Positions 18,083 to 26,904 are shown, counted from the first letter of the stretch. The stretch: 64,000 bases of DNA from Paractinoplanes bogorensis (GCF_018829635.1 NZ_JAHKKG010000013.1:62001-126000); one strand, 5' to 3'. Notes: generated from the letters alone by a model not told the origin. Translations and numbers: made by a program.

Positions 18083-19036
18083 TGGCAGCAACTGGTCGAG
18101 CACCGGTGGCTTCTTGAAGATGCCGTCCCGCTGGCCCAGCTGGGCCACCCGCTCGATGGACGGGCGGTTGATGTCTTCGGGCCAGCTCGGCAGGATCATC
18201 GCGATCCGCACGGTGTCGGTGATCTGGGTGTAGGTGCCCACCACGTCGCGCACCTCCTCGGGGTGCGCGGCCGCATAGCGCAGCGACTCCTTGATCGCCT
18301 CGGTGAACGCGGTGACCAGATCGGACTTGGCCGTGATCGTGCCCTGGCTGGTGAAGTAGAGCGCCACGGTCAGGTTGGGCGCGGTGTCCACGAAGTTCGA
18401 CGCGAGGATCTGGCCGCCCTGGGTCAGCACGGCGCTCAGCGTCGGCTCGACCACCCAGGCCGCGTCCACCTGTCCGCTCTGCAGCGCGCCCGGCATCTCG
18501 GGGAACGCCATCGGCTTGAACTGCAGGTTCTTCGGGTTGCCGCCGGCCCGGCGCACCGACTGCCGGACGGTTGTGTCGCCCAGGCTCTTCAGGATGTTGA
18601 CGGCGATCCGCTTGCCGCCCAGCTGGCTCGCCGACCGGATCGGGCTGCCGTCGGGCACCACGATCGCCGAGAAGTCACGCCCGGTCCGCCCGTTCGAGGC
18701 GACTCCGCTCGCCACCGCCTTGAGCGGCGCCCCACCGGCCTGCGCGGCCAGCAACGAGGTCACGTTGCTGAACCCGAACTGATATTTGCCACCGAGGACA
18801 CCCTCGACGATGGGCGCGCCGCCCTGCTCGGGCGACAGCGTGAGGTCGATGCCCCGGCTGGCGAAGAATCCCTTGTTCTTACCCAGATAGATCGGCGCGA
18901 CGTCGATGATCGGGATGACCCCGACGTTGATCTTCGTGAGGTTCGCGCCGGCGTCCGCCCGGTCTTTGTCATCGTTGCAGGCGGCCGTGCCGGCCAGCAG
19001 AATCACGGCGAGGGCGGCGGCCAGGGTCCGGCGCAT
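18080..19036 (-). CDS. NMT1/TauA-like ABC substrate-binding lipoprotein (orphan)
   Basis: 318 residues. Signal peptide MRRTLAAALAVILLAGTAAC with lipobox GTAAC, so C20 is lipidated. The mature protein has the type of fold used for nitrate/sulfonate/taurine and thiamine-precursor uptake: IPIIDVAPIYLGKNKGFF near the start, FGFSNVTSLL and AWVVEPTLSAV. Ligand class (aliphatic sulfonates, nitriles or pyrimidine precursors) cannot be decided. No cognate permease or ATPase is adjacent, so it must partner with subunits elsewhere or act as a sensor. Confidence 0.88.
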   Translation of the reverse strand: MRRTLAAALAVILLAGTAACNDDKDRADAGANLTKINVGVIPIIDVAPIYLGKNKGFFASRGIDLTLSPEQGGAPIVEGVLGGKYQFGFSNVTSLLAAQAGGAPLKAVASGVASNGRTGRDFSAIVVPDGSPIRSASQLGGKRIAVNILKSLGDTTVRQSVRRAGGNPKNLQFKPMAFPEMPGALQSGQVDAAWVVEPTLSAVLTQGGQILASNFVDTAPNLTVALYFTSQGTITAKSDLVTAFTEAIKESLRYAAAHPEEVRDVVGTYTQITDTVRIAMILPSWPEDINRPSIERVAQLGQRDGIFKKPPVLDQLLP

Positions 19037-19139
19037 GGTGTGCTCCTTGAGTGACGCGGTGCGAATGCGCTCGGCGAAACGTACACGATCAATTGCTCTC
19101 CGGGGTCAGGCGGAAAGGGAAATTTGAATGTCTGCCCGG

Positions 19140-19174
19140 ATGGACTCCGTACGCACTGGGTAGGTGGAGTCCAT
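19140..19174 (+). promoter_or_regulatory. Start-codon-sequestering inverted repeat
   Basis: ATGGACTCC (19140-19148) is the exact reverse complement of GGAGTCCAT (19166-19174), 17 nt apart. The right arm contains the ribosome-binding site and the A and T of the start codon of the LLM oxidoreductase. In RNA it would hide the initiation site; in DNA it could be an operator overlapping the start. Confidence 0.5.
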
Positions 19175-20129
19175 GACGGAGTACGGAATCCACGCCTCGC
19201 ACGAGCAGATCCCGCCCGCCGAGTTGCTCGCCGCCGTCGTCGCCGCGGAACGCGCCGGCTTCGACGCGGCGATGTGCTCCGACCACTTCTCGCCGTGGAG
19301 CAGCCGGCAGGGTGAGTCGGCGTTCGCCTGGTCCTGGCTCGGCGCCGCGCTGCAGGCCACGAATCTCTCGTTCGGTGTCGTGAACGCCCCCGGCCAGCGC
19401 TATCACCCGGCGATCGTCGCGCAGGCCATCGGCACGCTCGGCGCGATGTATCCGGGCCGGTTCTGGGCCGCGCTGGGCAGCGGCGAATACAGCAACGAGC
19501 ACATCACCGGCGAGCCGTGGCCGCGCAAGGAGGTCCGCGAGGCCCGCCTGCTGGAGAGCGTCGGCGTCATCCGCGACCTGCTGGCCGGCCAGGAGGTCAC
19601 CCGCGACGGACTGGTCAAGGTGGACCGGGCCCGGCTGTGGACCCGGCCGTCGTCGCCCCCGCTGCTGATCGGCGCCGCGGTCAGCACGAAGACCGCGGCC
19701 TGGTGCGCCGGCTGGGCCGACGGCCTGGTGACGGTGAACGCGCCCGAGGAGCACCTGCGCTCGATGATCACGGCCTACCGGGACGCCGGCGGGCGCGGCC
19801 CGATCTGCCTGCAGGTGCACCTGAGCTGGGCGCCGACCATGCACGAGGCCGAGGCGATCGCCCACGACCAGTGGCGCAGCAACATCTTCGCGCCGCCGGT
19901 GTGCTGGGACCTCGAGACGGTCGAGCACTTCGACGTGGTGAGCGAGAACGTCACGGTCGACCAGGTCGGTCAGGTCGTGAACATCTCGGCCGACCTCGAG
20001 GAGCACACCGAGAAGCTGCGCGGATACGCCGCTCTCGGGTTCGACCGCATCTATCTGCATCACGTGGGGCAGGACCTGACGCCGTTCATCGAGACATTCG
20101 GCGCCAAGGTGCTGCCCGCGCTGCGCTGA
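19173..20129 (+). CDS. LLM-class flavin-dependent oxidoreductase (TIGR03885-like)
   Basis: 318 residues of the luciferase-like monooxygenase fold. Typical elements are AAERAGFDAAMCSDHFSPWS near the N-terminus, NAPGQRYHPAIVAQA, GRFWAALGSGEYSNEHI and PPLLIGAAVSTKTA. The pattern resembles the 'probable non-F420 flavinoid oxidoreductase' group (recalled as TIGR03885). Substrate unknown. ATG 19173 is preferred over GTG 19164 because GGTGGAG serves as its ribosome-binding site. The initiation region is buried in a 9-bp inverted repeat. Confidence 0.87.
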   Translation: MTEYGIHASHEQIPPAELLAAVVAAERAGFDAAMCSDHFSPWSSRQGESAFAWSWLGAALQATNLSFGVVNAPGQRYHPAIVAQAIGTLGAMYPGRFWAALGSGEYSNEHITGEPWPRKEVREARLLESVGVIRDLLAGQEVTRDGLVKVDRARLWTRPSSPPLLIGAAVSTKTAAWCAGWADGLVTVNAPEEHLRSMITAYRDAGGRGPICLQVHLSWAPTMHEAEAIAHDQWRSNIFAPPVCWDLETVEHFDVVSENVTVDQVGQVVNISADLEEHTEKLRGYAALGFDRIYLHHVGQDLTPFIETFGAKVLPALR

Positions 20130-20146
20130 TCTGCGACGCCTGGCCT

Positions 20147-20644
20147 TTATGCGCCGCCGCAGACCGAGCGGAACTGGTACGACGTGGTGTTGGTCTTGGA
20201 GCCGCCGGCCCAGTCGAGCCGCATGCCGGTGGCCGAGCCGTCGAGGGCGCCGCTGCGGCTGACCACCAGCAGCAGGTTGGCGTCCTCGCCGGCCTTGATC
20301 GTGGCGTTGACCGCCGGCACCCGCGCTTCCCAGGTCATGTTGGCCGCCGGGGGATAGGGGGTGTTGCCCATCGGGCTGCGGCCACTGCCGAGCGGCACGA
20401 TGAAGGCGTCCTTGGCCGACACGTTCTGGGCGCCGACCAGCCCGATCTTCTGGACCTTGAGGTCGGCGCCGGCGGGCGCGCGCACGACTTCACTGACCAC
20501 CATGGAGGTTTCCTCGGGCAGGCGCACACACAGCGTAACCGGGTCGCCACCGAAAACCATCTCGTTGTTACTGTCCGAGCCGCAGCCCGAAACCGCGACC
20601 ACCGTTGTTATACACAGCGTGGCCAGGCAACTCCGCCGAATCAT
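20147..20644 (-). CDS. Small predicted lipoprotein
   Basis: 165 residues from ATG 20644. Signal peptide MIRRSCLATLCITTVVAVSGC with lipobox VSGC and lipidated C21. The mature part (about 145 residues) is a single domain with no motif I recognise; it has the look of a beta-rich immunoglobulin-like secreted domain (VVSEVVRAPAGADLKVQKIGLVGAQ), and conserved cysteines at the C-terminus (SVCGG). Function unknown. An in-frame extension upstream to 20806 overlaps the terminator of the next gene and was not used. Confidence 0.75.
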   Translation of the reverse strand: MIRRSCLATLCITTVVAVSGCGSDSNNEMVFGGDPVTLCVRLPEETSMVVSEVVRAPAGADLKVQKIGLVGAQNVSAKDAFIVPLGSGRSPMGNTPYPPAANMTWEARVPAVNATIKAGEDANLLLVVSRSGALDGSATGMRLDWAGGSKTNTTSYQFRSVCGGA

Positions 20645-20738
20645 GGGTGGGGACCGTACCCCCGAATTGTTACGACATGATCTCGGTGCGTAATTATCCG
20701 TCATCGCGTACAGCAACGACGGATTCCTTCGTACGCGA

Positions 20739-20766
20739 AGCGCCCCGGAACTGTTTCCGGGGCGCT
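20739..20766 (-). terminator. Terminator of the LCP gene
   Basis: Perfect 12-bp stem AGCGCCCCGGAA / TTCCGGGGCGCT with a 4-nt CTGT loop, 17 bp downstream of the LCP stop codon. Confidence 0.8.
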
Positions 20767-20783
20767 CGGTAATGCCGTGGGGA

Positions 20784-21986
20784 CTAGCTGGTGGCGGTTC
20801 CGTCACTGATCAGCATCTCGGGGTGACGGCCCAGGAACTCCGGCAGCCGGTCGGCGCTGGTCGCCTCGAACAGGTCGCGGGTGTCCTTGGTGATGCCCTC
20901 GCCGCCGTTCTCGCCCTGGGCGAAGGTGCCGCCGTTGGTCTTGATCGGGATCAGGTCACCCGCGGCCAGGCCCTTGAGGCCGAAGATGAAGTTCTCCACC
21001 GGCACGTTGTGGGTGTCCATCTTGAGCGACTTGCCGGCCGCCGAGAGGATCTTGGAGACCTTGGTCGGGTTGCCCATGATGCCGGCGCTGCTGGCCTTCT
21101 TGGCCATCGCGCGCAGCAGCTGCTGCTGGTGGCGCTGGCGGTCGTAGTCGCCGTTGGTCGAGTGGCGCAGGCGGGAGAACTCGAGCGCCTCCCACGGCTG
21201 CATGTCGCGGCAGCCCTTCTCGAACCAGAGCGCGTTGCGCGGCGGCGACTTCGGGTCGGCGCCGTGCGCGTACTCCACCTTGCCGTTGTTGACCACGTAG
21301 TGGCTCGACCACATCCGCTTGTCGACGCAGAGGCGTACGCCGCCCATCGCCTCGAGGATGCCCTTGAAGCCGTTGAAGTCGATCACCGTGACGCCGTCGA
21401 ACTCGATGCCGGTCAGCTCGTGCACGGCCTTGGTCGACAGCTTGGCGCCGCCCTGCCAGCCCCGGCCGCCCTGCGCCCCGAAGAAGTAGGCCGAGTTGAT
21501 CTTGTCGGTGGTGCCCCGGAAGCCCATCTCGTCGTCGGCCGGGATCTTCGTGACCGTGTCGCGCGGGATCGAGATCATGTACGCCTGGTCGTGCGAGGCG
21601 GTGATGTGCAGGATCAGGATGGTGTCGGAGCGGGCGTCGTCCTCGCTCCAGCCGGTGCGGGTGTCCAGCCCCAGCATCAGGATGTTCATCGCGCCCGCGG
21701 GCAGCTTGCCCGCCGCGACCGTCTTGCTGCCCAGCCCGTCGTTGTCGAGCACGCTCGACGTGGTCTGGATGTTCGAGGTGAGCTGGTTGAGGAAGTATTT
21801 CACGGCCACGATGCCGCCCACACCGACCAGGGCCAGGATCGCGCCGAAGGAAGTGAGCACCTTGGCCCACATCGGCGCTTTGTGGCGCTTCGACGTCTTC
21901 TTGCCCTTCACGCCGTTTCCGCCACCGCCATAGGTATTGCCCCGGCGTGAGTCACGATCGCCTCGCGTGGCGGTCCCTGCCGACAT
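20784..21986 (-). CDS. LytR-CpsA-Psr (LCP) family cell-wall ligase
   Basis: 400 residues. A basic, Gly-rich cytosolic N-terminus (residues 1-39) precedes one membrane helix (about 43-66, VLTSFGAILALVGVGGIVAVKYF) and an extracytoplasmic LCP domain. Conserved LCP features are MNILMLGLDTR, ARSDTILILHI, MISIPRDT, TDKINSAYFFG and the arginine-rich CRDMQPWEALEFSRLRHS...DYDRQRHQQQLLRAM. Such enzymes transfer lipid-linked glycopolymers (arabinogalactan or teichoic-type) onto peptidoglycan. ATG 21986 has GAGGGAG 9 nt upstream. A 12-bp terminator follows. Confidence 0.93.
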   Translation of the reverse strand: MSAGTATRGDRDSRRGNTYGGGGNGVKGKKTSKRHKAPMWAKVLTSFGAILALVGVGGIVAVKYFLNQLTSNIQTTSSVLDNDGLGSKTVAAGKLPAGAMNILMLGLDTRTGWSEDDARSDTILILHITASHDQAYMISIPRDTVTKIPADDEMGFRGTTDKINSAYFFGAQGGRGWQGGAKLSTKAVHELTGIEFDGVTVIDFNGFKGILEAMGGVRLCVDKRMWSSHYVVNNGKVEYAHGADPKSPPRNALWFEKGCRDMQPWEALEFSRLRHSTNGDYDRQRHQQQLLRAMAKKASSAGIMGNPTKVSKILSAAGKSLKMDTHNVPVENFIFGLKGLAAGDLIPIKTNGGTFAQGENGGEGITKDTRDLFEATSADRLPEFLGRHPEMLISDGTATS

Positions 21987-22423
21987 ATGTAATGGCTCCC
22001 TCGTGTGACACGGGCGTTAGGCCGCCGAAGAAAGTATGGAGACCGCCCGCGCCGGGCTCAACGCCGTCAGAACAGATATATGGTCACGATCCAATAGTCA
22101 ACCCCGCTGAACGAGCAGTAACCTCCCGACAACGTTGGGGATTCAAAAGGCCCCATTTCCGTACGCAGGGTAGTGGGATGCTCGCGTCGCGCGCTGCCCT
22201 CATTGTTCGACAGAGATCGAACCCGCGCCCAGTCCAGTGCCCGTTTTCGGGGGCTTTCTCATTCCACACTCATCCTGCGCGACCATTCCCGGGAATGGTG
22301 CCCACCCCTCGCTGAGAAATGGCTGAACGCTGCTTCCGGCCATTGTCGGTGATTTATGTCGCTTTTGCGTCGTCGGCACTGTAGTACCCGCTGTCCACAA
22401 ACCCCCTCGCTAAGGTGCCGGGC
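21987..22423. other. 437-bp intergenic region between divergent genes
   Basis: This is noticeably less GC-rich than its surroundings and contains no plausible ORF. It must hold the promoters of the LCP gene and the methyltransferase. Visible structure: an 18-bp perfect palindrome at 22282-22299, an inverted repeat GTTCGA-N6-TCGAAC at 22205-22222 and a small CCCG-TTTT-CGGG stem near 22241. I could not fit a known riboswitch or tRNA. Confidence 0.6.
22282..22299. promoter_or_regulatory. 18-bp perfect palindrome (operator candidate)
   Basis: ACCATTCCCGGGAATGGT reads identically on both strands without a spacer. It lies 125 bp before the methyltransferase start and about 296 bp from the LCP start. 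The protein that binds it is not identifiable. Confidence 0.45.
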
Positions 22424-23092
22424 GTGGATGCACAGACCGACGAATTGCGGGACGCACACGACGTGCTCGCCCCCTTCTACGCCGAGCACCTGGCCGGGCT
22501 GCTGGAGAGCATGCCGATCGAGCGGGCCGTCCTCGACCTCTTCTGCGAACTGACTCTGGCCGCGGGCCTCGGCACCGAGGTGGCCGACGTCGGCTGCGGC
22601 ACGGGACGGCTCGAGCCCTACCTGGCCGGCCGCGGGGTGCGGCCGCGCGGGGTCGACCTCTCGCCGGGCATGGTCGAGGTGGCACGCCGGGACAACCCCG
22701 GTTTCCCGTACGAGGTGGCCGACCTGCGCGATCTTCCGTTCGCCGACGGGTCGCTGGCCGGGGTCGTCTGCTGGTACTCGCTGATCTTCCTGCCGCCCTC
22801 CTCGCGCGAGACGGCGTTCGCCGAGCTGGCGCGGGTCGTGCGGCCCGGCGGCTATCTGGTGACCGCCTACAAGAACGGCGACGGCAGCCTCTGGCGGGGC
22901 GGGCGCACGGTCGGCGTCGAGTTCGACGCGTATTGGCTGTCGGCCGCCGAGATGGAGGAACGCTTCACGGCGGCCGGGTTCGCCGTGGTCTTCCACGGGC
23001 ACCGGCCGCCCGAGGGGGAGGAGCGGACGCCGCAGGGCTACCTGGTCGTGCGGAAGGGCGGCGCGCCGACCGGCACGCCGCCCTCTGCATGA
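22424..23092 (+). CDS. Class I SAM-dependent methyltransferase
   Basis: 222 residues from GTG 22424 (AAGG 8 nt upstream; GTG 22415 is possible but lacks a site). Motif I VADVGCGTGRLEPYLA (about 55-68), motif post-I GVDLSPGMVEVAR, motif II DLPFADGSLAGVVCWYSLIF and motif III LARVVRPGGYLV define the Methyltransf_11/25 fold. The acceptor is unknown. Its stop is 7 bp from the stop of the convergent protease gene. Confidence 0.9.
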   Translation: MDAQTDELRDAHDVLAPFYAEHLAGLLESMPIERAVLDLFCELTLAAGLGTEVADVGCGTGRLEPYLAGRGVRPRGVDLSPGMVEVARRDNPGFPYEVADLRDLPFADGSLAGVVCWYSLIFLPPSSRETAFAELARVVRPGGYLVTAYKNGDGSLWRGGRTVGVEFDAYWLSAAEMEERFTAAGFAVVFHGHRPPEGEERTPQGYLVVRKGGAPTGTPPSA

Positions 23093-23099
23093 ACGACCG

Positions 23100-23786
23100 T
23101 CAGATGCCGGCGACCGACGTGATCCAGGAGCGGTTGTAGGCGACGCTGCCGTAGTACTGGCGAGCCGTGCCGTCGGCCGTGGAGGCCACGCCGACCTGGG
23201 CTCCGTTGTAGACCTGCGGGCCGCCCGAGTCGCCGCGCCACGCGTTGCCGTTGATCCGGGTGCTGCCGATCGCGCGACCGCCGTACGCGTCGGTCTGGTT
23301 GGTCGAGGTGACCTGCACGGTGGCGGTCTTCAGCGTCGTCGAGGCGCTGCAGCCGCTGTAGCAGGTCATGCCCCAGCCGTAGATCGAGTTGGTCGAGCCG
23401 ACCGGCGGGTACGCGCTCGACAGCGGCATGTAGGACGTGGTGATCGGCGACGCGAGCCGCATCAGGGCCAGGTCGTAGCGGGTCGACGTGCTGCTCACGG
23501 CGCGGGTCGTGCCGCCCGAGGTGCGGTTGACGCTGCCCACCCGCACCGACATGGTGCCCGAGATGCAGTGCCGCGCGGTCAGCACGTAGTTGGCCGAGAT
23601 GATCGTGCCCGAGCAGGTGAAGCTGCCGTTGCTGAGGACGGCGGCGGCCCACGGCGCGGACGAGACCGTGCCGCCACCGATGATGTTGGGCGTCGGGTCG
23701 CCGACCGCGGCGGACGCGGCCGAGGGGATGGCGACGGCGCCGGTGAGGGCGGCGGCAAGCGAAGCGACGACGATGCGGATACGCAC
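23100..23786 (-). CDS. Secreted trypsin-like serine protease (S1A)
   Basis: 228 residues from GTG 23786, which follows AAAGGAG. Sec signal peptide with cleavage after ASAA (about residue 28), then a short propeptide and the activation site PNIIGGGT. The catalytic triad is visible as H73 (TARHC), D105 (YDLALM) and S187 (GDSGGP). Paired cysteines (CSGTI/RHC and CYSGC) suggest disulfides. Small trypsin-fold exoprotease of the kind secreted by actinomycetes; specificity not assigned. Confidence 0.93.
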   Translation of the reverse strand: MRIRIVVASLAAALTGAVAIPSAASAAVGDPTPNIIGGGTVSSAPWAAAVLSNGSFTCSGTIISANYVLTARHCISGTMSVRVGSVNRTSGGTTRAVSSTSTRYDLALMRLASPITTSYMPLSSAYPPVGSTNSIYGWGMTCYSGCSASTTLKTATVQVTSTNQTDAYGGRAIGSTRINGNAWRGDSGGPQVYNGAQVGVASTADGTARQYYGSVAYNRSWITSVAGI

Positions 23787-23902
23787 GCCGACTCCTTTCG
23801 GGGGGTCGTTCGGCCCGGAACGCGGGGCTGCGGCTCCGGATCGAAGGCTGTCGAAGTACCGTACGTCGCCGCGTGGCCCGCGACACAGCCCAGTTCGCAC
23901 CT

Positions 23903-23915
23903 ATCACCGTGTGAT
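23903..23915. promoter_or_regulatory. Palindrome between protease and aldehyde dehydrogenase
   Basis: ATCAC-CGT-GTGAT is a perfect 5-bp inverted repeat with a 3-bp spacer, 21 bp before the ALDH start and 116 bp before the protease start, a good place for an operator. No regulator gene is adjacent. Confidence 0.3.
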
Positions 23916-23936
23916 GACCGCCGATAGCCTGGCCGC

Positions 23937-25373
23937 GTGGACCACTTGATGTTCGTCGGCGGCGCCTGGGTGCCCGCGCGTTCCCACCGGACCACCATGG
24001 CGACCAGCCCGGCCACGGGGGAGGAACTGGGCGGCGTACCGGAAGCGGATCGGGACGACGCCCGGTCCGCCATCACGATCGCGCGCCAGGCCGCTCCGGG
24101 CTGGGCGCGTCGGACCGCGTTCGAGCGGGCCGCACTGATGCACCGGGTGGCCGACGTGATCGAGTCGCGCCGTGACGAGCTGGCCCGCACGCTCACCCTC
24201 GATCAGGGCAAGCCGCTGCGGGCCGAGGCCTACGACGAGGTGGACGAGCTGGTCACGTACTGGCGGATGGCCGCCGAGGACGGCAAGCGCCTGAGCGGCG
24301 GGCTGCCCAACTCGTTCTCACCGGGAAAGCGGGCGCTGCTGATCCGGCGCCCGCGTGGCGTGGTCGGCGTGATCACCCCGTGGAACTGGCCCTACACCAT
24401 GCCGGCCGAGCTGATCGCCCCCGCGCTGGCCTCGGGCAACACAGTGGTGTGGACTCCGGCTCCGTCCACTTCGGTCGCCGCGGTCGCGCTGGCCCGCTGC
24501 ATCGCCGACGCCGACCTGCCGCCGGGCGTGCTCAACCTGGTCACCGGTCCCGGGCCGGTCGTCGGCGACGAGATCGCCCGCAACCCGGGCATCGACGCGG
24601 TCGCCTTCATCGGCTCGACCGCCACCGGCCGGCTGGTCGCGAGCGCCGCCGCGGGCAAGGCGACGCTGCTCGAGATGGGCGGCAACGGTCCGCTCGTGGT
24701 GCTGGCCGACGCCGACCTGGATCGCGCGGTCGAGGGGGCGCTGGCCGCCTGCTTCCTCTGCGCCGGGCAGAGTTGCACGGCCGGGGAGCGGCTGCTCGTG
24801 CACCACGACGTCCGCGCGGAGTTCGCGGCCCGGCTCACTTCGGCCGTACGGGAAAAGATCCGGCTCGGTGATCCCCTCGACGACACCACCACGATGGGGC
24901 CGCTCAACAACGCCGGGGTCGCGGCCAAGATGGACGCCCACGTGGCCGACGCCCTGGCCCGCGGGGCGACGCTGCTGACCGGCGGCGCGCGCGACACGAC
25001 ACGGCCGACCGATCTCTACTGGGCGCCGACCGTGCTCGACGGGGTGCCGGCCGACTCGATGGTCGCCACCGAGGAGACGTTCGGCCCGGTCGCGCCCATC
25101 GTCGGCATCGGCTCACTGGCCGAGGCGATCGAGATGACCAACCTTTCCCCGTACGGGCTGCTGGCCGCGATCTACACGGAGGATCTGCGGGCGGGGCTCG
25201 AGTTCGCCGACTCGGTGCGCACCGGGTGGGTCAACGTCAACGAGTCGACCAACTACTGGGAGAGTCACCTGCCGTTCGGCGGGCGCTCCGGCTCGGACAG
25301 CGGCCTGGGCCGGGTCGGCGGCGCCCACCCGATGGAGGCGTTCACCGAACTGCAGACCGTGATCATCGGCTAG
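23937..25373 (+). CDS. NAD(P)-dependent aldehyde dehydrogenase
   Basis: 478 residues of the ALDH superfamily. ITPWNWPY is the N-terminal cofactor-pocket motif, FIGSTATGRLV the Rossmann turn, E246 in LLEMGGNGP the general base and C280 in CAGQSCTAGER the catalytic thiol; ETFGPVAPI and NVNEST are also in place. It oxidises an aldehyde to the acid. The closest general class is succinate-semialdehyde or similar dehydrogenases, but substrate cannot be read from sequence. Start is GTG 23937. Its stop overlaps the convergent gene by 4 bp. Confidence 0.92.
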   Translation: MDHLMFVGGAWVPARSHRTTMATSPATGEELGGVPEADRDDARSAITIARQAAPGWARRTAFERAALMHRVADVIESRRDELARTLTLDQGKPLRAEAYDEVDELVTYWRMAAEDGKRLSGGLPNSFSPGKRALLIRRPRGVVGVITPWNWPYTMPAELIAPALASGNTVVWTPAPSTSVAAVALARCIADADLPPGVLNLVTGPGPVVGDEIARNPGIDAVAFIGSTATGRLVASAAAGKATLLEMGGNGPLVVLADADLDRAVEGALAACFLCAGQSCTAGERLLVHHDVRAEFAARLTSAVREKIRLGDPLDDTTTMGPLNNAGVAAKMDAHVADALARGATLLTGGARDTTRPTDLYWAPTVLDGVPADSMVATEETFGPVAPIVGIGSLAEAIEMTNLSPYGLLAAIYTEDLRAGLEFADSVRTGWVNVNESTNYWESHLPFGGRSGSDSGLGRVGGAHPMEAFTELQTVIIG

Positions 25374-26182
25374 CCGTTGCGGTGGTGCTTCTGGACGAAG
25401 GTGTAGCCGGGCTTCAACGGGCCGATGTCGGAGAACTGGCGGGCCCGGTGATAGAGGTCGAGCTGCTTCTGGGTCGGCTGGGCGCCACGCGGCAGCTTGC
25501 GCATGAAACCGGTGACCCAGTGCTCGCCGCGGTGCGACTCGACCGGGATCGGCTCGACCATCGGCGCGTAGAACACCATGTCGGCCTCGGCCTGCCGGTC
25601 GGCCGGCGGATAGGACGGGTGGCCGGCCGAGTCGACGCTGCCGGTGACCCGGGTCAGGAACCCCTCGCGGATCAGCTGGTCGATCGCGTTCTTGAGCAGG
25701 AACGCGCCCTTCTGCCCACGGCCCAGCCCGGACCGCTTGGCCAGCAGTTCCTCGGTCAGCACGGCACTGCCGTCGTCGAAGACCCGGCCCAGCTTGCGGA
25801 CGGCGTGCAGCACCTGCGAACGGTTCGATTTGTCGGGCCGGGAGTCGCGGGTGACGACCTTGGGGTCGTACGCGCAGAAATACTCGACCCCGTCGACCCT
25901 CAGCGGCTCCTCGAGCGGCTCGGTGCGGATCGTGGCCTCGCCGTGCGGCGGATGCCAGCTGACGGTGACGAACGTGCCCGGCGGCAGGTCGGCCGGCCAG
26001 GTCAGCCCGCCGAACTGCCACTCCACGTCCTGCTGCAGATCGCTCTCGAACTCCGTGCGCTCGCCGCGGTGCTCGATCACGACCCGTACCCGGGTTTCCG
26101 AGGCCCCCTCTTCGGGGGCCGCGCACACGCCGCCCTCGAGATCCGAGCGCCACAGCGCGAGCCGGCGGCTCACCGTCTTCAT
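25370..26182 (-). CDS. Conserved hypothetical protein
   Basis: 270 residues, no signal or membrane segment; no family recognised. The N-terminal half looks beta-rich (RVRVVIEHRGERTEFESDL, TFVTVSWHPP). Residues about 125-180 (VLTEELLAKRSGL...AFLLKNAIDQLIREGFLTRV) look like a helical, winged-helix-type segment. The C-terminus is rich in basic and aromatic residues (PGYTFVQKHHRNG). Start ATG 26182 is the only reasonable one. It is 32 bp downstream of the DivIVA-domain gene on the same strand and may be co-transcribed. Confidence 0.7.
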   Translation of the reverse strand: MKTVSRRLALWRSDLEGGVCAAPEEGASETRVRVVIEHRGERTEFESDLQQDVEWQFGGLTWPADLPPGTFVTVSWHPPHGEATIRTEPLEEPLRVDGVEYFCAYDPKVVTRDSRPDKSNRSQVLHAVRKLGRVFDDGSAVLTEELLAKRSGLGRGQKGAFLLKNAIDQLIREGFLTRVTGSVDSAGHPSYPPADRQAEADMVFYAPMVEPIPVESHRGEHWVTGFMRKLPRGAQPTQKQLDLYHRARQFSDIGPLKPGYTFVQKHHRNG

Positions 26183-26214
26183 GGCCGGTCAGAATACCCG
26201 GGGGCGGCGGTCCG

Positions 26215-26904
26215 TCAGTCGAGCTCGCGGCCCGACGCGCTGTCGAGTTCCTGCAGCTGACGCTGGACGTGGTCGCCCAGGGCCTGCTGATAGGTCTGCG
26301 CCAGCCGGCCCAGCTTGTCGATCTCGTCGAGCAGCGAGTTGCGCTTGTCGACCAGGCCGTTCATCGACTCGGTGTGCTTGCGGCGCGCGTCGCTCTCGAT
26401 CGTGCTCGCGGTCAGCTGCGCGTCGCTGGTGATCTTGTCGGACTCGCCCTGGGCGTTCTCGATCAGCGTGCCGGCCTCGGCCCGCGCGTCGCGCATGTGG
26501 TCGTCGGCGGTGCGGCGGGCCATCATCAGCACCGGCGAGTCGGCCTCGACGGCCTGCGGCGGCGGGGCCGACGGGGTCTCACGGCGGGCGCGGTCGAGCT
26601 GCGTCTGCATGCTCCGGGCGTTCTGCTCGGCCCGGGCCCGGGCCTCCTGCAGCCGGCCCAGCTGGGCGGTCAGGTCGGACAGCTCGGCCTCGAGCGCGCG
26701 GTTGCCCGGGCCGGAGGCGGCCGGTCCGGCCGGGCCGGGGCGCTGGGCCTGGTCGGCGAGGGCGCGGTTCTCCTCGAGAAGGCGGATCAGTTCCTGCTCC
26801 ACCTCGTCGAGAAACGCGTCGACATCCTCCTCGTCGTACCCGCGCTTGCCGATGGCCGGCTTCTTGAACGCCACGTTGTGGACGTCGGCTGGAGTTAGCG
26901 GCAT
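26215..26904 (-). CDS. DivIVA-domain (Wag31-like) protein
   Basis: 229 residues from ATG 26904 (GAGGAG upstream). The N-terminal DivIVA signature is MPLTPADVHNVAFKKPAIGKRGYDEEDVDAFLDEVE, immediately followed by coiled coil (EQELIRLLEENRALADQAQ). A Gly/Pro/Ala-rich linker (about 52-70) separates two coiled-coil blocks (about 70-115 and 135-228). This is the layout of Wag31-type polar growth scaffolds, though shorter than Wag31 of mycobacteria. It may be a paralogue of the polar DivIVA, because the true wag31 normally lies in the dcw cluster, which is not here. Confidence 0.88.
   Translation of the reverse strand: MPLTPADVHNVAFKKPAIGKRGYDEEDVDAFLDEVEQELIRLLEENRALADQAQRPGPAGPAASGPGNRALEAELSDLTAQLGRLQEARARAEQNARSMQTQLDRARRETPSAPPPQAVEADSPVLMMARRTADDHMRDARAEAGTLIENAQGESDKITSDAQLTASTIESDARRKHTESMNGLVDKRNSLLDEIDKLGRLAQTYQQALGDHVQRQLQELDSASGRELD

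Noticed and set aside
22205..22222. SOS box or tRNA T-arm (GTTCGA-N6-TCGAAC).
   Set aside because: The half-sites are in the reverse order of the actinobacterial LexA consensus (CGAAC-N4-GTTCG), and no acceptor or anticodon stems surround it.
25370..25373. Overlap of ALDH and convergent hypothetical gene as a sign of misassembly.
   Set aside because: Four-base convergent overlaps of stop codons are ordinary in compact actinobacterial genomes and both proteins end normally.
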